Assembly: GCA_002726415.1 (NCBI GenBank)
Contig: PBSU01000025.1
Span: 33,178-75,667, forward strand
Direction of reading: 5' to 3'
From: Acidiferrobacteraceae bacterium
GTDB lineage: Bacteria; Pseudomonadota; Gammaproteobacteria; Arenicellales; UBA868
Length of the DNA stretch: 42,490 bases
Within the stretch, counting starts at the first letter, position 1; every line of letters starts with the position of its first letter. The notes below the pieces were generated by a model, which was not told where the DNA came from, made no database searches, and was given only the letters and a program-made list of their open reading frames with translations. The position numbers were made by a program, and so were the translations under genes. This document shows positions 1-7,082 of this stretch, piece after piece.

Positions 1-498
1 GCGACCAGAAACCTGCATGCGGAAGATTTTCTTTACCAGAATGACAATCAGCGGGTAGCGGTAATTCGCGAGTACCTGGTGTTTCTCGTACACACCGCTG
101 ACCGGCTTGCGTTTGCGGCACTTGACGAAACACAACGCACGCCCTTTATCTCTTTATTGGCTCATGATTGTGCCGATCATCTTCAGCGCAATGCGCACGA
201 GATACTGGGGGACGGTGATTACGCCGGGCAGTTCATCGAGATGCTGAACCAGCGCAATAGTGGGTACGGCCGGTGCACTTTCGATAATGGACAGGCGGGC
301 TATAGCCTCCTGCGCACGTTCGGCGACCATATCCAGGCCATTATGGGCCAGGACCAGACTAACCGCTGGGTAATCGATCAGATCATGGACATTGATGGGC
401 CTGAAGTTGTTGCCCAACTGGCAACATCGTTACGAAAACTGAGCGCCCATAATAAACCGGCCGAAGGTGACAAGACTCGACCTACTACAACAAACTGA
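1..498 (+). CDS. Unknown protein, 5' end outside window
   Basis: The reading frame is open from the first base of the window to the TGA at 496-498, so this is the C-terminal part (about 165 residues visible) of a longer gene. A GTG at 79 could start a 139-residue protein, but the upstream codons read as ordinary protein with no stop, which favours a longer gene. The visible part is soluble and mostly helical in composition. It has no signal peptide, membrane segment, CxxC pair or family motif that I recognise, and it ends in a polar, threonine-rich tail. It converges with the small minus-strand gene at 505-702, six bases away. I do not recognise the family. Confidence 0.6.
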   Translation, partial: ATRNLHAEDFLYQNDNQRVAVIREYLVFLVHTADRLAFAALDETQRTPFISLLAHDCADHLQRNAHEILGDGDYAGQFIEMLNQRNSGYGRCTFDNGQAGYSLLRTFGDHIQAIMGQDQTNRWVIDQIMDIDGPEVVAQLATSLRKLSAHNKPAEGDKTRPTTTN

Positions 499-504
499 AC
501 TCTG

Positions 505-702
505 TCAGGATTTTTTCCACTCGCTGGCGTGATCCGTAATCTGGTTCTGCCCGTCTTCAAATCCGGCTGTATAGGCGGCACTTACGCGCTGCTCCTCACG
601 TTGCGGGTTGCCCAGATATCCCCCAACCCATCCCTGCAGATAATCGGGGTCCACCCCCATCTTTTCCAGCTGATCGACGGTTTGGTAATAGGCGGTGCTC
701 AT
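505..702 (-). CDS. Small conserved-looking protein, 65 aa, unknown
   Basis: This is a 65-residue soluble acidic protein with an ATG start and a good Shine-Dalgarno (GGGAG about 7 bases upstream, near 709-713), which supports translation. It begins with a helix-like segment (residues 5-20), then a Gly/Trp-rich stretch (WVGGYLGNP, about 25-33), then a charged C-terminal helix ending in lysines. There is no signal peptide, cysteine or known motif. It lies downstream of soxB on the same strand (241-base gap) and converges with the unknown gene at the left edge. It could be the last gene of the sox transcription unit or independent. Function unknown. Confidence 0.6.
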   Translation of the reverse strand: MSTAYYQTVDQLEKMGVDPDYLQGWVGGYLGNPQREEQRVSAAYTAGFEDGQNQITDHASEWKKS

Positions 703-914
703 AGTGACGCTCCCTTAAACAAGAAAAGAAAGAAAGAAAATTGAGACTGGAATACTAACTCCTCAGCCACGATCCTGACATACCTCCTTCGGTGGGGGTA
801 TCTATGTCGCCCTGTAGTTCAGTATCGCCACCGTCGCGGTGGGTCCTCTTGTGGCAGTATCATGGCCGTGTCCACCGGCTACCCTTCACACCAGCAACGG
901 CGCAATTGTCCTGG

Positions 915-928
915 CACGCTGCAGCGTG
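915..928. repeat. 14-bp perfect palindrome downstream of soxB
   Basis: CACGCTGCAGCGTG is a perfect dyad starting 16 bases past the soxB stop. No T-run follows on the minus strand, so it is not a textbook terminator. It could be an RNA 3'-end hairpin protecting the soxB message, or chance in GC-rich DNA. The rest of the 703-943 gap holds no gene I can support. Confidence 0.3.
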
Positions 929-943
929 TGCAACCTGCCCTCA

Positions 944-2695
944 TCACGACTGCGCCAGATAGCCGGGGTTGTCAGCAATACCCTTGACCTTCGGGACATT
1001 TGGAATCACATCACGGATCACTTTTCGATCTCGCAGATACTCGGCCACCACATCCCAAATTTCAGGTAGGTCATCGGGTTGTGGGTTGACGCTGGCCCAG
1101 CCGGCAACCTTATAGATGCGCGAGGGATCCAGCGGCTTGCCGTTCAGTTCCAACGCAGAAAGCCGCTCACCGATCGCAGCTTTGGGATCAATGGCATAGC
1201 GTAACCCGCCGACCCGCACCATATCTCCGCCCATCTGATAATAAGGGTCAGCGTTGAACAGATTGTCGGCGATATCCTCCAGCACCAACTTGATAGTCTC
1301 GCCGCTCATCTCCACCAGGGTGGACTTGGCATAGGTGATCCCGGTCTGGTCCATCAGATGCTCCACGGTGATCGGATCACCTGGAAGCACGCTGGTGCCC
1401 CAGCGAAAACCCGGCGAGAAGGCGAGGTCAGCACCGCGCACCTCGATCAAAGCATCGACGATCACCTGGTCAAAGGTGCCGATAAAGTTACCGCGTCGGT
1501 ACAGCGTTGTCTCGGTCGTTGCCAGCACGGTTTCAAGCTGCTGTTTAAAAGGTTCACGGACACCCTCAATGTAGGCCGCCATCTGGGGATCCGCGGGCAA
1601 CAGGCTGGCGAATATCGGCAAGAGGCGAAAACGGTAATCCACCACCCGGCCAGCGCGCACATCCAGATCCATCACCGATAGGAACTTAGTATTTGAGCCT
1701 GAATTCACCACCAGGGTGCGGCCACCCGCGTTGTTGACCACACTGGGGCTAGGCATGCCATCATGGGTATGACCCCCTAGGATCACATCTATACCAGTCA
1801 CCCGGCTGGCCATTTTCAAGTCCACATCCATGCCGTTGTGCGAAAGCACCACCACTACCTGGGCGCCCTGCGCGCGCACCTCATCGACCATCACCTGGCA
1901 TTGTTCATCACGGATGCCAAAACTCCAGTCCTCCATCATGTAACGGGGGTTGGCCAATGTCGTATAGGGAAAGGCCTGCCCAATAATACCGACCACAATG
2001 CCGTTCATCTCGCGCAGGGTATAGGGCTTGAATACCTGGCCTGAGTCCTCATCAAAAGCAGGCTTGCCCTCAAAAGATGCGTCTTCGGTCAACAGCACGT
2101 TCTGCGCCAAAAATTCCATCGGCGGCAACTCCTGCTCGATGATCTTCCGGACCCGCTCCATTCCGTAAGTGAACTCCCAATGACCGGTCATGACATCAAC
2201 ACCGAGCAACTTGCAGGCATCAACCATATCCTGTCCATGTGTCCACAAGGCGGTGGCTGAGCCCTGCCAGGTATCACCGCCATCCAACAACAGACTGTTG
2301 GGGCGTGATGTGCGCAACTGCTTAACCAGTGTCGCCAAGTGGGCAAAGCCGCCGATCTTGCCGTATTTGCGTGCAGCCGACTCAAAGTCCAGACAGGTAA
2401 ATGCATGTGCACTTGCAGAACCCGGTGCGATACCAAAATGTGCCAAGAACTGCTCGCCCACCACATGCGGTGGCCGGCCAAAAGCGTCACCTAATCCAAT
2501 GTTGAAATTTGGCTCACGAAAATGGACCGGCATCAGCTGGGCATGACAATCGGTAAAATGCAGCAGTGACAAGTTACCAAAAGCCGGCAGATCATAGTCA
2601 GAAGCTGTTGCGCTGGCAGCACGGCTATTGACAGCCATGCCCGCGGCGCTGGCTGCAGCGAGCAGGCGCATAAATTCGCGACGCGTCAGACTCAT
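944..2695 (-). CDS. soxB: SoxB, periplasmic thiosulfohydrolase
   Basis: SoxB hydrolyses the terminal sulfonate from cysteine-S-thiosulfonate on SoxY, releasing sulfate in the periplasm. The 583-residue length is normal for the family. A Tat-type signal is visible at residues 4-25 (TRREFMRLL followed by an Ala-rich segment). The metallophosphoesterase fold carries FTDCHAQ (47-53), GGDTWQGS (139-146), the SoxB-type GHWEFTYG, LSHNGMD and GGHTHDG motifs that hold the two manganese ions, followed by the 5'-nucleotidase-like C-terminal domain. The ATG is preceded by AGGAG at 7 bases. It is the last gene of the sox cluster, 160 bases after soxA. An intrinsic terminator sits in that gap, so soxB expression probably depends on read-through or a separate promoter that I could not identify. 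Confidence 0.97.
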   Translation of the reverse strand: MSLTRREFMRLLAAASAAGMAVNSRAASATASDYDLPAFGNLSLLHFTDCHAQLMPVHFREPNFNIGLGDAFGRPPHVVGEQFLAHFGIAPGSASAHAFTCLDFESAARKYGKIGGFAHLATLVKQLRTSRPNSLLLDGGDTWQGSATALWTHGQDMVDACKLLGVDVMTGHWEFTYGMERVRKIIEQELPPMEFLAQNVLLTEDASFEGKPAFDEDSGQVFKPYTLREMNGIVVGIIGQAFPYTTLANPRYMMEDWSFGIRDEQCQVMVDEVRAQGAQVVVVLSHNGMDVDLKMASRVTGIDVILGGHTHDGMPSPSVVNNAGGRTLVVNSGSNTKFLSVMDLDVRAGRVVDYRFRLLPIFASLLPADPQMAAYIEGVREPFKQQLETVLATTETTLYRRGNFIGTFDQVIVDALIEVRGADLAFSPGFRWGTSVLPGDPITVEHLMDQTGITYAKSTLVEMSGETIKLVLEDIADNLFNADPYYQMGGDMVRVGGLRYAIDPKAAIGERLSALELNGKPLDPSRIYKVAGWASVNPQPDDLPEIWDVVAEYLRDRKVIRDVIPNVPKVKGIADNPGYLAQS

Positions 2696-2758
2696 ATGGC
2701 TACTCCTGTATTTTGTTCAATGCAAAGGTCTTTGGGATAGCGGGGAATGCCCTAGATG

Positions 2759-2790
2759 AAAAAAAACCTGGCCACTTGGGCCAGGTTTTT
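2759..2790 (-). terminator. Intrinsic terminator between soxA and soxB
   Basis: A 12-bp perfect stem (2762-2773 with 2779-2790), a 5-base loop and an uninterrupted T8 tract in the minus-strand sense make a strong Rho-independent terminator, 66 bases after the soxA stop. The other strand also has a T5 run, but nothing transcribed in that direction needs it. Its position inside the sox cluster suggests that soxXYZA message is made in excess over soxB. Confidence 0.85.
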
Positions 2791-2855
2791 CGGTTACGGC
2801 TGAACCCAGTCGTGTTGTTATTTCATACCGACACAACAACGCTGGGCCAGATGCT

Positions 2856-3710
2856 TCACTGACGCTGGCTAGGTACCTTCAATGGAATACCTGTATTCAT
2901 GACGGCTTCGTAATATTCCAACGCCTTGTATTCGACGCCTTGTGCCTTGAACGGGCTAGCTCGAACTTGCTTGTTGCAACCACCATAGCGTCGGTGCATG
3001 GTGCCCCAGGGTTTGCCAGATAGTGACCATTTGGTTCGGTAAACTGGGAAACCTACCCCGTGGCCCAATCCTGGGCTCAAAATATCACCTCGGACCGCAT
3101 TGCCAGAATTATGTACATGACAATCTGCACAGGAGAAGTTCAACTGGCCGCGCTTGGCCCAGTAGAACTGACGGCCTTTCTCGTACCAGGCCTGAGCACC
3201 GGCTTCCGAGAAATCCACAGCCATGGGCTCGCCATTAAATTGCGCCTTGTAGTGCGCGATCAGCCGCGCCATTTTGCCCCGCTTTACGTTCTTGATCGGC
3301 TTTTCAGCATTCGCTTTTAAGCAGGCGTTGAGATCGCCCACCAGCGTGCGCAAATCGTCGCTGGCAGCGTCATACACCGGATAGATATTGGCAGGCGCCA
3401 GATCACAATCTTTAAAACCCTTACCATTGGCAAACGGGGTATCCCACTCCTCGGCGGCCTTTTCCATCTCTGGCTCATAGGGTGGGAACTCCATCAGCAA
3501 TTCCCAGTTTGCGCGTCGGTGCGCGTACTGCGGCAACGCATTTACGCCATCGACAAAATCTCCCGGGGCCAGCCCCGGGAAACGCTTCAGGAAAAAGCCC
3601 TGAAACTCGGTGATGTCGTCGTTGATTTCCGCTTCAGAAATTGCCTGGGCGCTCGAGGCACCCAGCATGGCGAACCCCGCAGCCAACGCCAGAGATACCA
3701 GTTTTTTCAT
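2856..3710 (-). CDS. soxA: SoxA, monohaem cytochrome subunit of SoxAX
   Basis: SoxA, with SoxX, oxidatively couples thiosulfate to the SoxY cysteine. I start the protein at the ATG at 3710 (284 aa) because AGGAGG lies just upstream and a Sec signal peptide (MKKLVSLALAAG... cleaved near AQA at 21-23) begins there; the frame stays open 15 codons further up but without a signal. One haem site is present (CADCH, 194-198), and the active-site persulfide cysteine is C245 in GGCNKQ. The N-terminal domain has no CxxCH; two lone cysteines (C102, C130) stand where dihaem SoxA binds its first haem. This is therefore the monohaem SoxA class. The gene lies between soxZ and the soxA-soxB terminator. No soxK-like gene follows. 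Confidence 0.96.
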   Translation of the reverse strand: MKKLVSLALAAGFAMLGASSAQAISEAEINDDITEFQGFFLKRFPGLAPGDFVDGVNALPQYAHRRANWELLMEFPPYEPEMEKAAEEWDTPFANGKGFKDCDLAPANIYPVYDAASDDLRTLVGDLNACLKANAEKPIKNVKRGKMARLIAHYKAQFNGEPMAVDFSEAGAQAWYEKGRQFYWAKRGQLNFSCADCHVHNSGNAVRGDILSPGLGHGVGFPVYRTKWSLSGKPWGTMHRRYGGCNKQVRASPFKAQGVEYKALEYYEAVMNTGIPLKVPSQRQ

Positions 3711-3772
3711 TAGTCCCCTCCTCGGTGTAGGCTGCCGGCTTACAGCCAGCAGCACTGGGTCAGATTTTTCGT

Positions 3773-4087
3773 TTACTTGATCGCCTTTTCCGTGGTGCCG
3801 GTCTCACCCTTGTTATCGGTCCAACTCACACTGACCGTATCGCCTGACTTCCCACCAGACAAAGAAATACCGATGAGTGGATTCTTGGAAACCCCCGGAC
3901 CGAGATTCGCCTGAGACACTACGGTCCCATTTAGAGCAAAGTCCATTGTCTGGATAAAATGCGCCGGCACTTTTTCGCCGGTTTTCTTATCCTTGCGCAA
4001 GCCCGTTTCCATCGGGTGCTTGGCGAGAACCATGACGTCGTGCCCTCCCGCCTTGTTCTTTTTGATTTTCATCTTGGTAGATGCCAT
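3773..4087 (-). CDS. soxZ: SoxZ, sulfur carrier complex subunit
   Basis: SoxZ is the partner that forms the SoxYZ heterodimer and presents the SoxY C-terminal arm to the Sox enzymes. The 104-residue length, the single Ig-like beta-sandwich pattern, and the absence of a signal peptide and cysteine are typical; SoxZ is exported together with Tat-carried SoxY. A GGAGAG Shine-Dalgarno precedes the ATG. It follows soxY by 32 bases and precedes soxA by 62, in one transcription direction. Assignment rests on family sequence features such as the HPMETGLRKD region and on the neighbours. Confidence 0.95.
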   Translation of the reverse strand: MASTKMKIKKNKAGGHDVMVLAKHPMETGLRKDKKTGEKVPAHFIQTMDFALNGTVVSQANLGPGVSKNPLIGISLSGGKSGDTVSVSWTDNKGETGTTEKAIK

Positions 4088-4119
4088 CGTAATGCTCTCC
4101 TACTTGATTATCTGTCGAG

Positions 4120-4590
4120 TTATCCGCCGCAACCGCCGACGGTGACCTTGATTTCCTGAGAGGTCATATAGACCTTACCGCCTGCTTTCACGTAGCAGTT
4201 GACGGGTGAAGTCTGTCCCATCTTGATCCGGGCACTGTACATACCACCAGCGCCGCTGCCTGTCACTTGGAGAGAGGTTGTATAGGGGGAGGGGTTCTTT
4301 ACCGTTACGACAGCGATCGCCTCAACATCAGACAATGAGGTCATTATTTTGATCGGTACAACTGCACCGTTCTCTGCTTGCAGGGGGGCTTTCATGGTTA
4401 CTTGATCGCTTTGCTGCGCATCGGCTGTACCAAAAAAAGCCGTCAGTGCGTCTGCTTCTGTCTTGGCAGTGAATGCGGCTTCTGGCCAGGCAGCCGCAAG
4501 GACACGAGTCGGAGCGAGCAGTCCTGCGCCAGCCGCTACGGCAATCGTGCTGGCAGCGAGCGAGCCTTTAAGAAAAATTCTGCGTTTCAT
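4120..4590 (-). CDS. soxY: SoxY, covalent sulfur carrier
   Basis: SoxY carries Sox pathway intermediates on a cysteine near its C-terminus. The 156-residue protein ends in the swinging-arm sequence GGCGG with the carrier Cys154. The N-terminus has a twin-arginine signal (RRIFLKG, residues 3-9, then an Ala-rich hydrophobic stretch), consistent with Tat export of the folded SoxYZ dimer. The body matches the SoxY Ig-like domain. A second cysteine (in the VNCYVKAGG segment) lies in the body and is not the carrier. The gene follows soxX by 77 bases and is followed by soxZ. Confidence 0.97.
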   Translation of the reverse strand: MKRRIFLKGSLAASTIAVAAGAGLLAPTRVLAAAWPEAAFTAKTEADALTAFFGTADAQQSDQVTMKAPLQAENGAVVPIKIMTSLSDVEAIAVVTVKNPSPYTTSLQVTGSGAGGMYSARIKMGQTSPVNCYVKAGGKVYMTSQEIKVTVGGCGG

Positions 4591-4667
4591 AAGTCTTGCC
4601 TATCCTCTGTTAATCAAATGTGTTTTGTTGGATCCATGAACATTCGGACTGACTGGAATTTGTCTTC

Positions 4668-5093
4668 CTAAATAGACAACAGCCAGTCGACGATGTTGTC
4701 GATATCCTGTTCGCTGATAAGTTTGTGTCGACCAAACGGTGGCATCGATGTCTGAGGATTTTTCACAGTGGGATCCCAAATCTGAGCACGCAAATCTTCG
4801 CGGTTGGGAAAACGTGACGCCATCGCGACCAGCGGTGGTCCTATGTTGCCGCCCTGGGGAAAGCCTTCCGGCCAGGGGTTTACCATTGCCTGGTGACAGG
4901 CAAGACAGTTGCCACCCTTTCGGTTTATCGCAGCACACCAGCCCTTCAGGATGCTGTCAGCGTCCTTAGCCACTTTCTTGCACTGCTTGTCGGTAGGCCA
5001 ATCGCCGGCCTGCGCTACTGGGCCGACCCCCGCCGTCACTGCAAATGCAATTGCTGCAACAAAGGCGATCAGGGCAGTCTTCAGTTTAAGCAT
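4668..5093 (-). CDS. soxX: SoxX, monohaem cytochrome c subunit of SoxAX
   Basis: SoxX receives electrons from the SoxA haem during thiosulfate coupling. The 141-residue protein has a Sec signal peptide (about 1-29, ending AQAGD), one CxxCH haem site (CLACH, 63-67) and a downstream Met in TSMPP (M117) as the likely axial ligand. Two extra cysteines (C38, C53) precede the haem site. The ATG is preceded by a GGAGG-containing Shine-Dalgarno. It is the first gene of the sox cluster and has a 360-base upstream region with a plausible promoter. The monohaem SoxX with monohaem SoxA pairing matches the class that in Allochromatium and Chlorobium also uses SoxK. Confidence 0.95.
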   Translation of the reverse strand: MLKLKTALIAFVAAIAFAVTAGVGPVAQAGDWPTDKQCKKVAKDADSILKGWCAAINRKGGNCLACHQAMVNPWPEGFPQGGNIGPPLVAMASRFPNREDLRAQIWDPTVKNPQTSMPPFGRHKLISEQDIDNIVDWLLSI

Positions 5094-5453
5094 GGCTATC
5101 CTCCGGTTTCTTGCGCCGCACCTGCCAGAGCGCGGAAAATTGTATTTTTGATTGCCGTCATCTCAAGAACATAACGGAGACGGTATCCTGATATAACTTA
5201 AGTTGAATCAGATTATCAAGGGTTAATGATATTCTGAATTATCGAATATTCTTATGTATGGCTATAGTATTTTGGACGTAATGGGATTTCCGGCGTTAAT
5301 TAGGCTAATTTTGCTGTGATTGGGATAAGCGCGAGACGTTCGTTTAGCACATCTACGATAAAACACGTTATGTAAACCACGAAAAACTTTTGCGTCGAAC
5401 GAAGCCGTCAGCCGACCCTAATCCCACTGTAGATTGCGGTGTCTTTAGCTTCA
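5094..5453. other. 360-base gap, sox upstream region
   Basis: No gene found here. The region is clearly more AT-rich than its surroundings at 5190-5320. Besides the candidate promoter it contains a perfect inverted repeat AATTAG-G-CTAATT (5298-5310). The left-hand minus-strand gene (soxX) must be driven from here. The right-hand neighbour also reads on the minus strand and ends at 5454, so the gap also holds the 3' end of that transcript. No T-run terminator is obvious. Confidence 0.5.
5190..5219 (-). promoter_or_regulatory. Candidate sox promoter with overlapping palindrome
   Basis: On the minus strand TTGATA (5214-5219) and TATATC (5190-5195) are 18 bases apart, about 95 bases before soxX. 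This is a fair sigma-70 match. The spacer and -10 are covered by an imperfect 20-bp dyad (5190-5209) whose 10-bp core AACTTAAGTT (5195-5204) is perfect. A repressor there would block polymerase. An ArsR-type SoxR would fit by analogy with other sox operons, but no regulator gene is in the window. Confidence 0.4.
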
Positions 5454-6911
5454 TTAATGCGCCGCATCTTGGGCTATCTGGGCTTCGATCTCTTTGATCC
5501 GCGCGCCGATACTCGCCTCCAGATAAGCACTAGCGCCGCTATGGCCGGCCGCAGTTTGCAGTTGTAGCAACGCCTGATCAACCTCGTCGCGCCAGTAGTG
5601 ATACTCGGCCAGGGCCTGAAAAGACTGGGCCAAATGACCGCTCTCGCCCTCGACCCGGGCCAGCAGTCGATAAAGTTCTGCCATTTCTGGCGCGCCCCGC
5701 AACGCCGTGCGCAACTGTCCTCGCGCATCAGCCAAATGCCCCGCTTTCATCAACGCATCAGCCAGATAGTAGGCAACGACAGGTGAGGTGCGCGCGTGAT
5801 CGGGGAGCCCTTGAAACACCGAAACTGCATCTTCCGCCAGGCCGCCGGCCAGCAGAGCTTGAGACAGGGCGATGACATAAGGGGGATAATCAGGGTAATC
5901 ACGAGCAAGTTCCTGAGCATTTGCTGCCGCAGTTGTGTGATCGCCCAACTGTACCTGGGCTAACAGCTGCCCATAGCGTGCAGCCCGGGCGACCACCGGA
6001 TTATCCGAGCGCATGTCGTGTGTAAAAGCGCCTGCCACCTTGTCAGCATCGTCACCGAACACCGCGCTCATCCGGGCTCGTGCGTGATGGTAATCAAGCG
6101 ACGGCTCGAAAAGAAATTCGGGGTACTGTCGCAAACGTCCTTCTACCAGCGCCAGACGATTCTGGGTCAGCGGATGCGTTCGGAGGTACTCGGGTGCACC
6201 GGCGGCCTGTAACCGGTTCTCCTGGTCAAGCCTTCCCAAAAAATCGATCATCGCTGAAGCCGGATAACCCGCCCCGGTCAGGATCATCAGACCCAGTGCG
6301 TCGGCCTCACGCTCATATTCTCGGTTGTATCGCAACTGATCAGATAATGCCGCTCCGCTGGTGGCCGCCATGGCAGCGGCCCCGGCCTGGCCTCCGAGCA
6401 GAATGGCGGCCAGAACACCGGCTGTCGCTGGTAATTGGCGTTGCCGCGCCCGTTCCATCATGCGGGGCAGATGACGCTGGGCGACGTGCGCCAATTCATG
6501 CGCCATGACTGAAGCCAACTCAGCCTCGGTTCGCGTCGTCAGCACAAGCCCCGTAAAGACGGCCAATCGACCCCCGGGCGCAGCAAAAGCGTTGATGAGC
6601 TTGTTGCTGATCAGGAAAAACCGCAGATGATCGGTATCGCCGTTCAGCCCTGCTGCAAGCCGCTGACCCAACGTCTCGATGTAGTTGACCAGCAACGGAT
6701 CATCGATAAAGCGCATCTGACCTCGCGCCGCCGCCACGAATGCGCGGCCCATGGCCTGCTCTTCGGCAGTCGTGACAATACCCGCCCGGGTATCGCCCAG
6801 CGATGATCCCAGTTTCGTCTCACCCAGGACGCTATTGGTTGCCACAAGGAGTAGCACGGGCAACCAAGAGGCCGGGCGGCACCACGCCAATTTAAACCAG
6901 GCCGCGTTCAC
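5454..6911 (-). CDS. bepA: BepA-like M48 metalloprotease with TPR repeats
   Basis: This is a periplasmic zinc protease of the BepA/YfgC type, which in E. coli handles misassembled LptD and other outer-membrane proteins. The 485-residue length agrees with the family. The N-terminus is a signal peptide (hydrophobic about 14-29). The M48 domain carries HELAH (138-142) with the third ligand in the EREADALG segment (about E202). From about residue 290 the protein becomes a helical TPR-like array (PPYVIALSQALL, ADALMKAGHLADA and similar) up to the C-terminus. The start is a GTG with no good Shine-Dalgarno, so the exact N-terminus is uncertain. It is divergent from the aminotransferase gene and stands apart from sox in function. 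Confidence 0.9.
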   Translation of the reverse strand: MNAAWFKLAWCRPASWLPVLLLVATNSVLGETKLGSSLGDTRAGIVTTAEEQAMGRAFVAAARGQMRFIDDPLLVNYIETLGQRLAAGLNGDTDHLRFFLISNKLINAFAAPGGRLAVFTGLVLTTRTEAELASVMAHELAHVAQRHLPRMMERARQRQLPATAGVLAAILLGGQAGAAAMAATSGAALSDQLRYNREYEREADALGLMILTGAGYPASAMIDFLGRLDQENRLQAAGAPEYLRTHPLTQNRLALVEGRLRQYPEFLFEPSLDYHHARARMSAVFGDDADKVAGAFTHDMRSDNPVVARAARYGQLLAQVQLGDHTTAAANAQELARDYPDYPPYVIALSQALLAGGLAEDAVSVFQGLPDHARTSPVVAYYLADALMKAGHLADARGQLRTALRGAPEMAELYRLLARVEGESGHLAQSFQALAEYHYWRDEVDQALLQLQTAAGHSGASAYLEASIGARIKEIEAQIAQDAAH

Positions 6912-7021
6912 TACACTATATTAACAAAGGCGTCCTTGGGCCCTGGTTTGGTTTCATACGAGCATCGCCTTAGAATCGCCGTGCCCGTGAGTCGACGCAA
7001 ACGAGCGCGTCAACTCGACAC

Positions 7022-7082
7022 AGGAGGCGCACAAATGATCCGGAGAGTTTTATGCTGCAAACATACAGCAATTCACAATTGA
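7022..7082 (+). other. Possible 15-codon upstream ORF with strong SD
   Basis: A consensus AGGAGG (7022-7027) is placed 7 bases before an ATG (7035) that opens a 15-residue reading frame, MIRRVLCCKHTAIHN, ending with TGA at 7080-7082. It overlaps the start of the aminotransferase (7052) in another frame. The aminotransferase's own Shine-Dalgarno (GGAGAG) lies within the short frame. Translational coupling is possible. It may simply be an unused ATG. Confidence 0.3.

Noticed and set aside
780-803. Hairpin with a TTCG-like loop near 780-803
   Set aside because: Stem has wobble and mismatches and no T-run; not supported as a terminator or sRNA.
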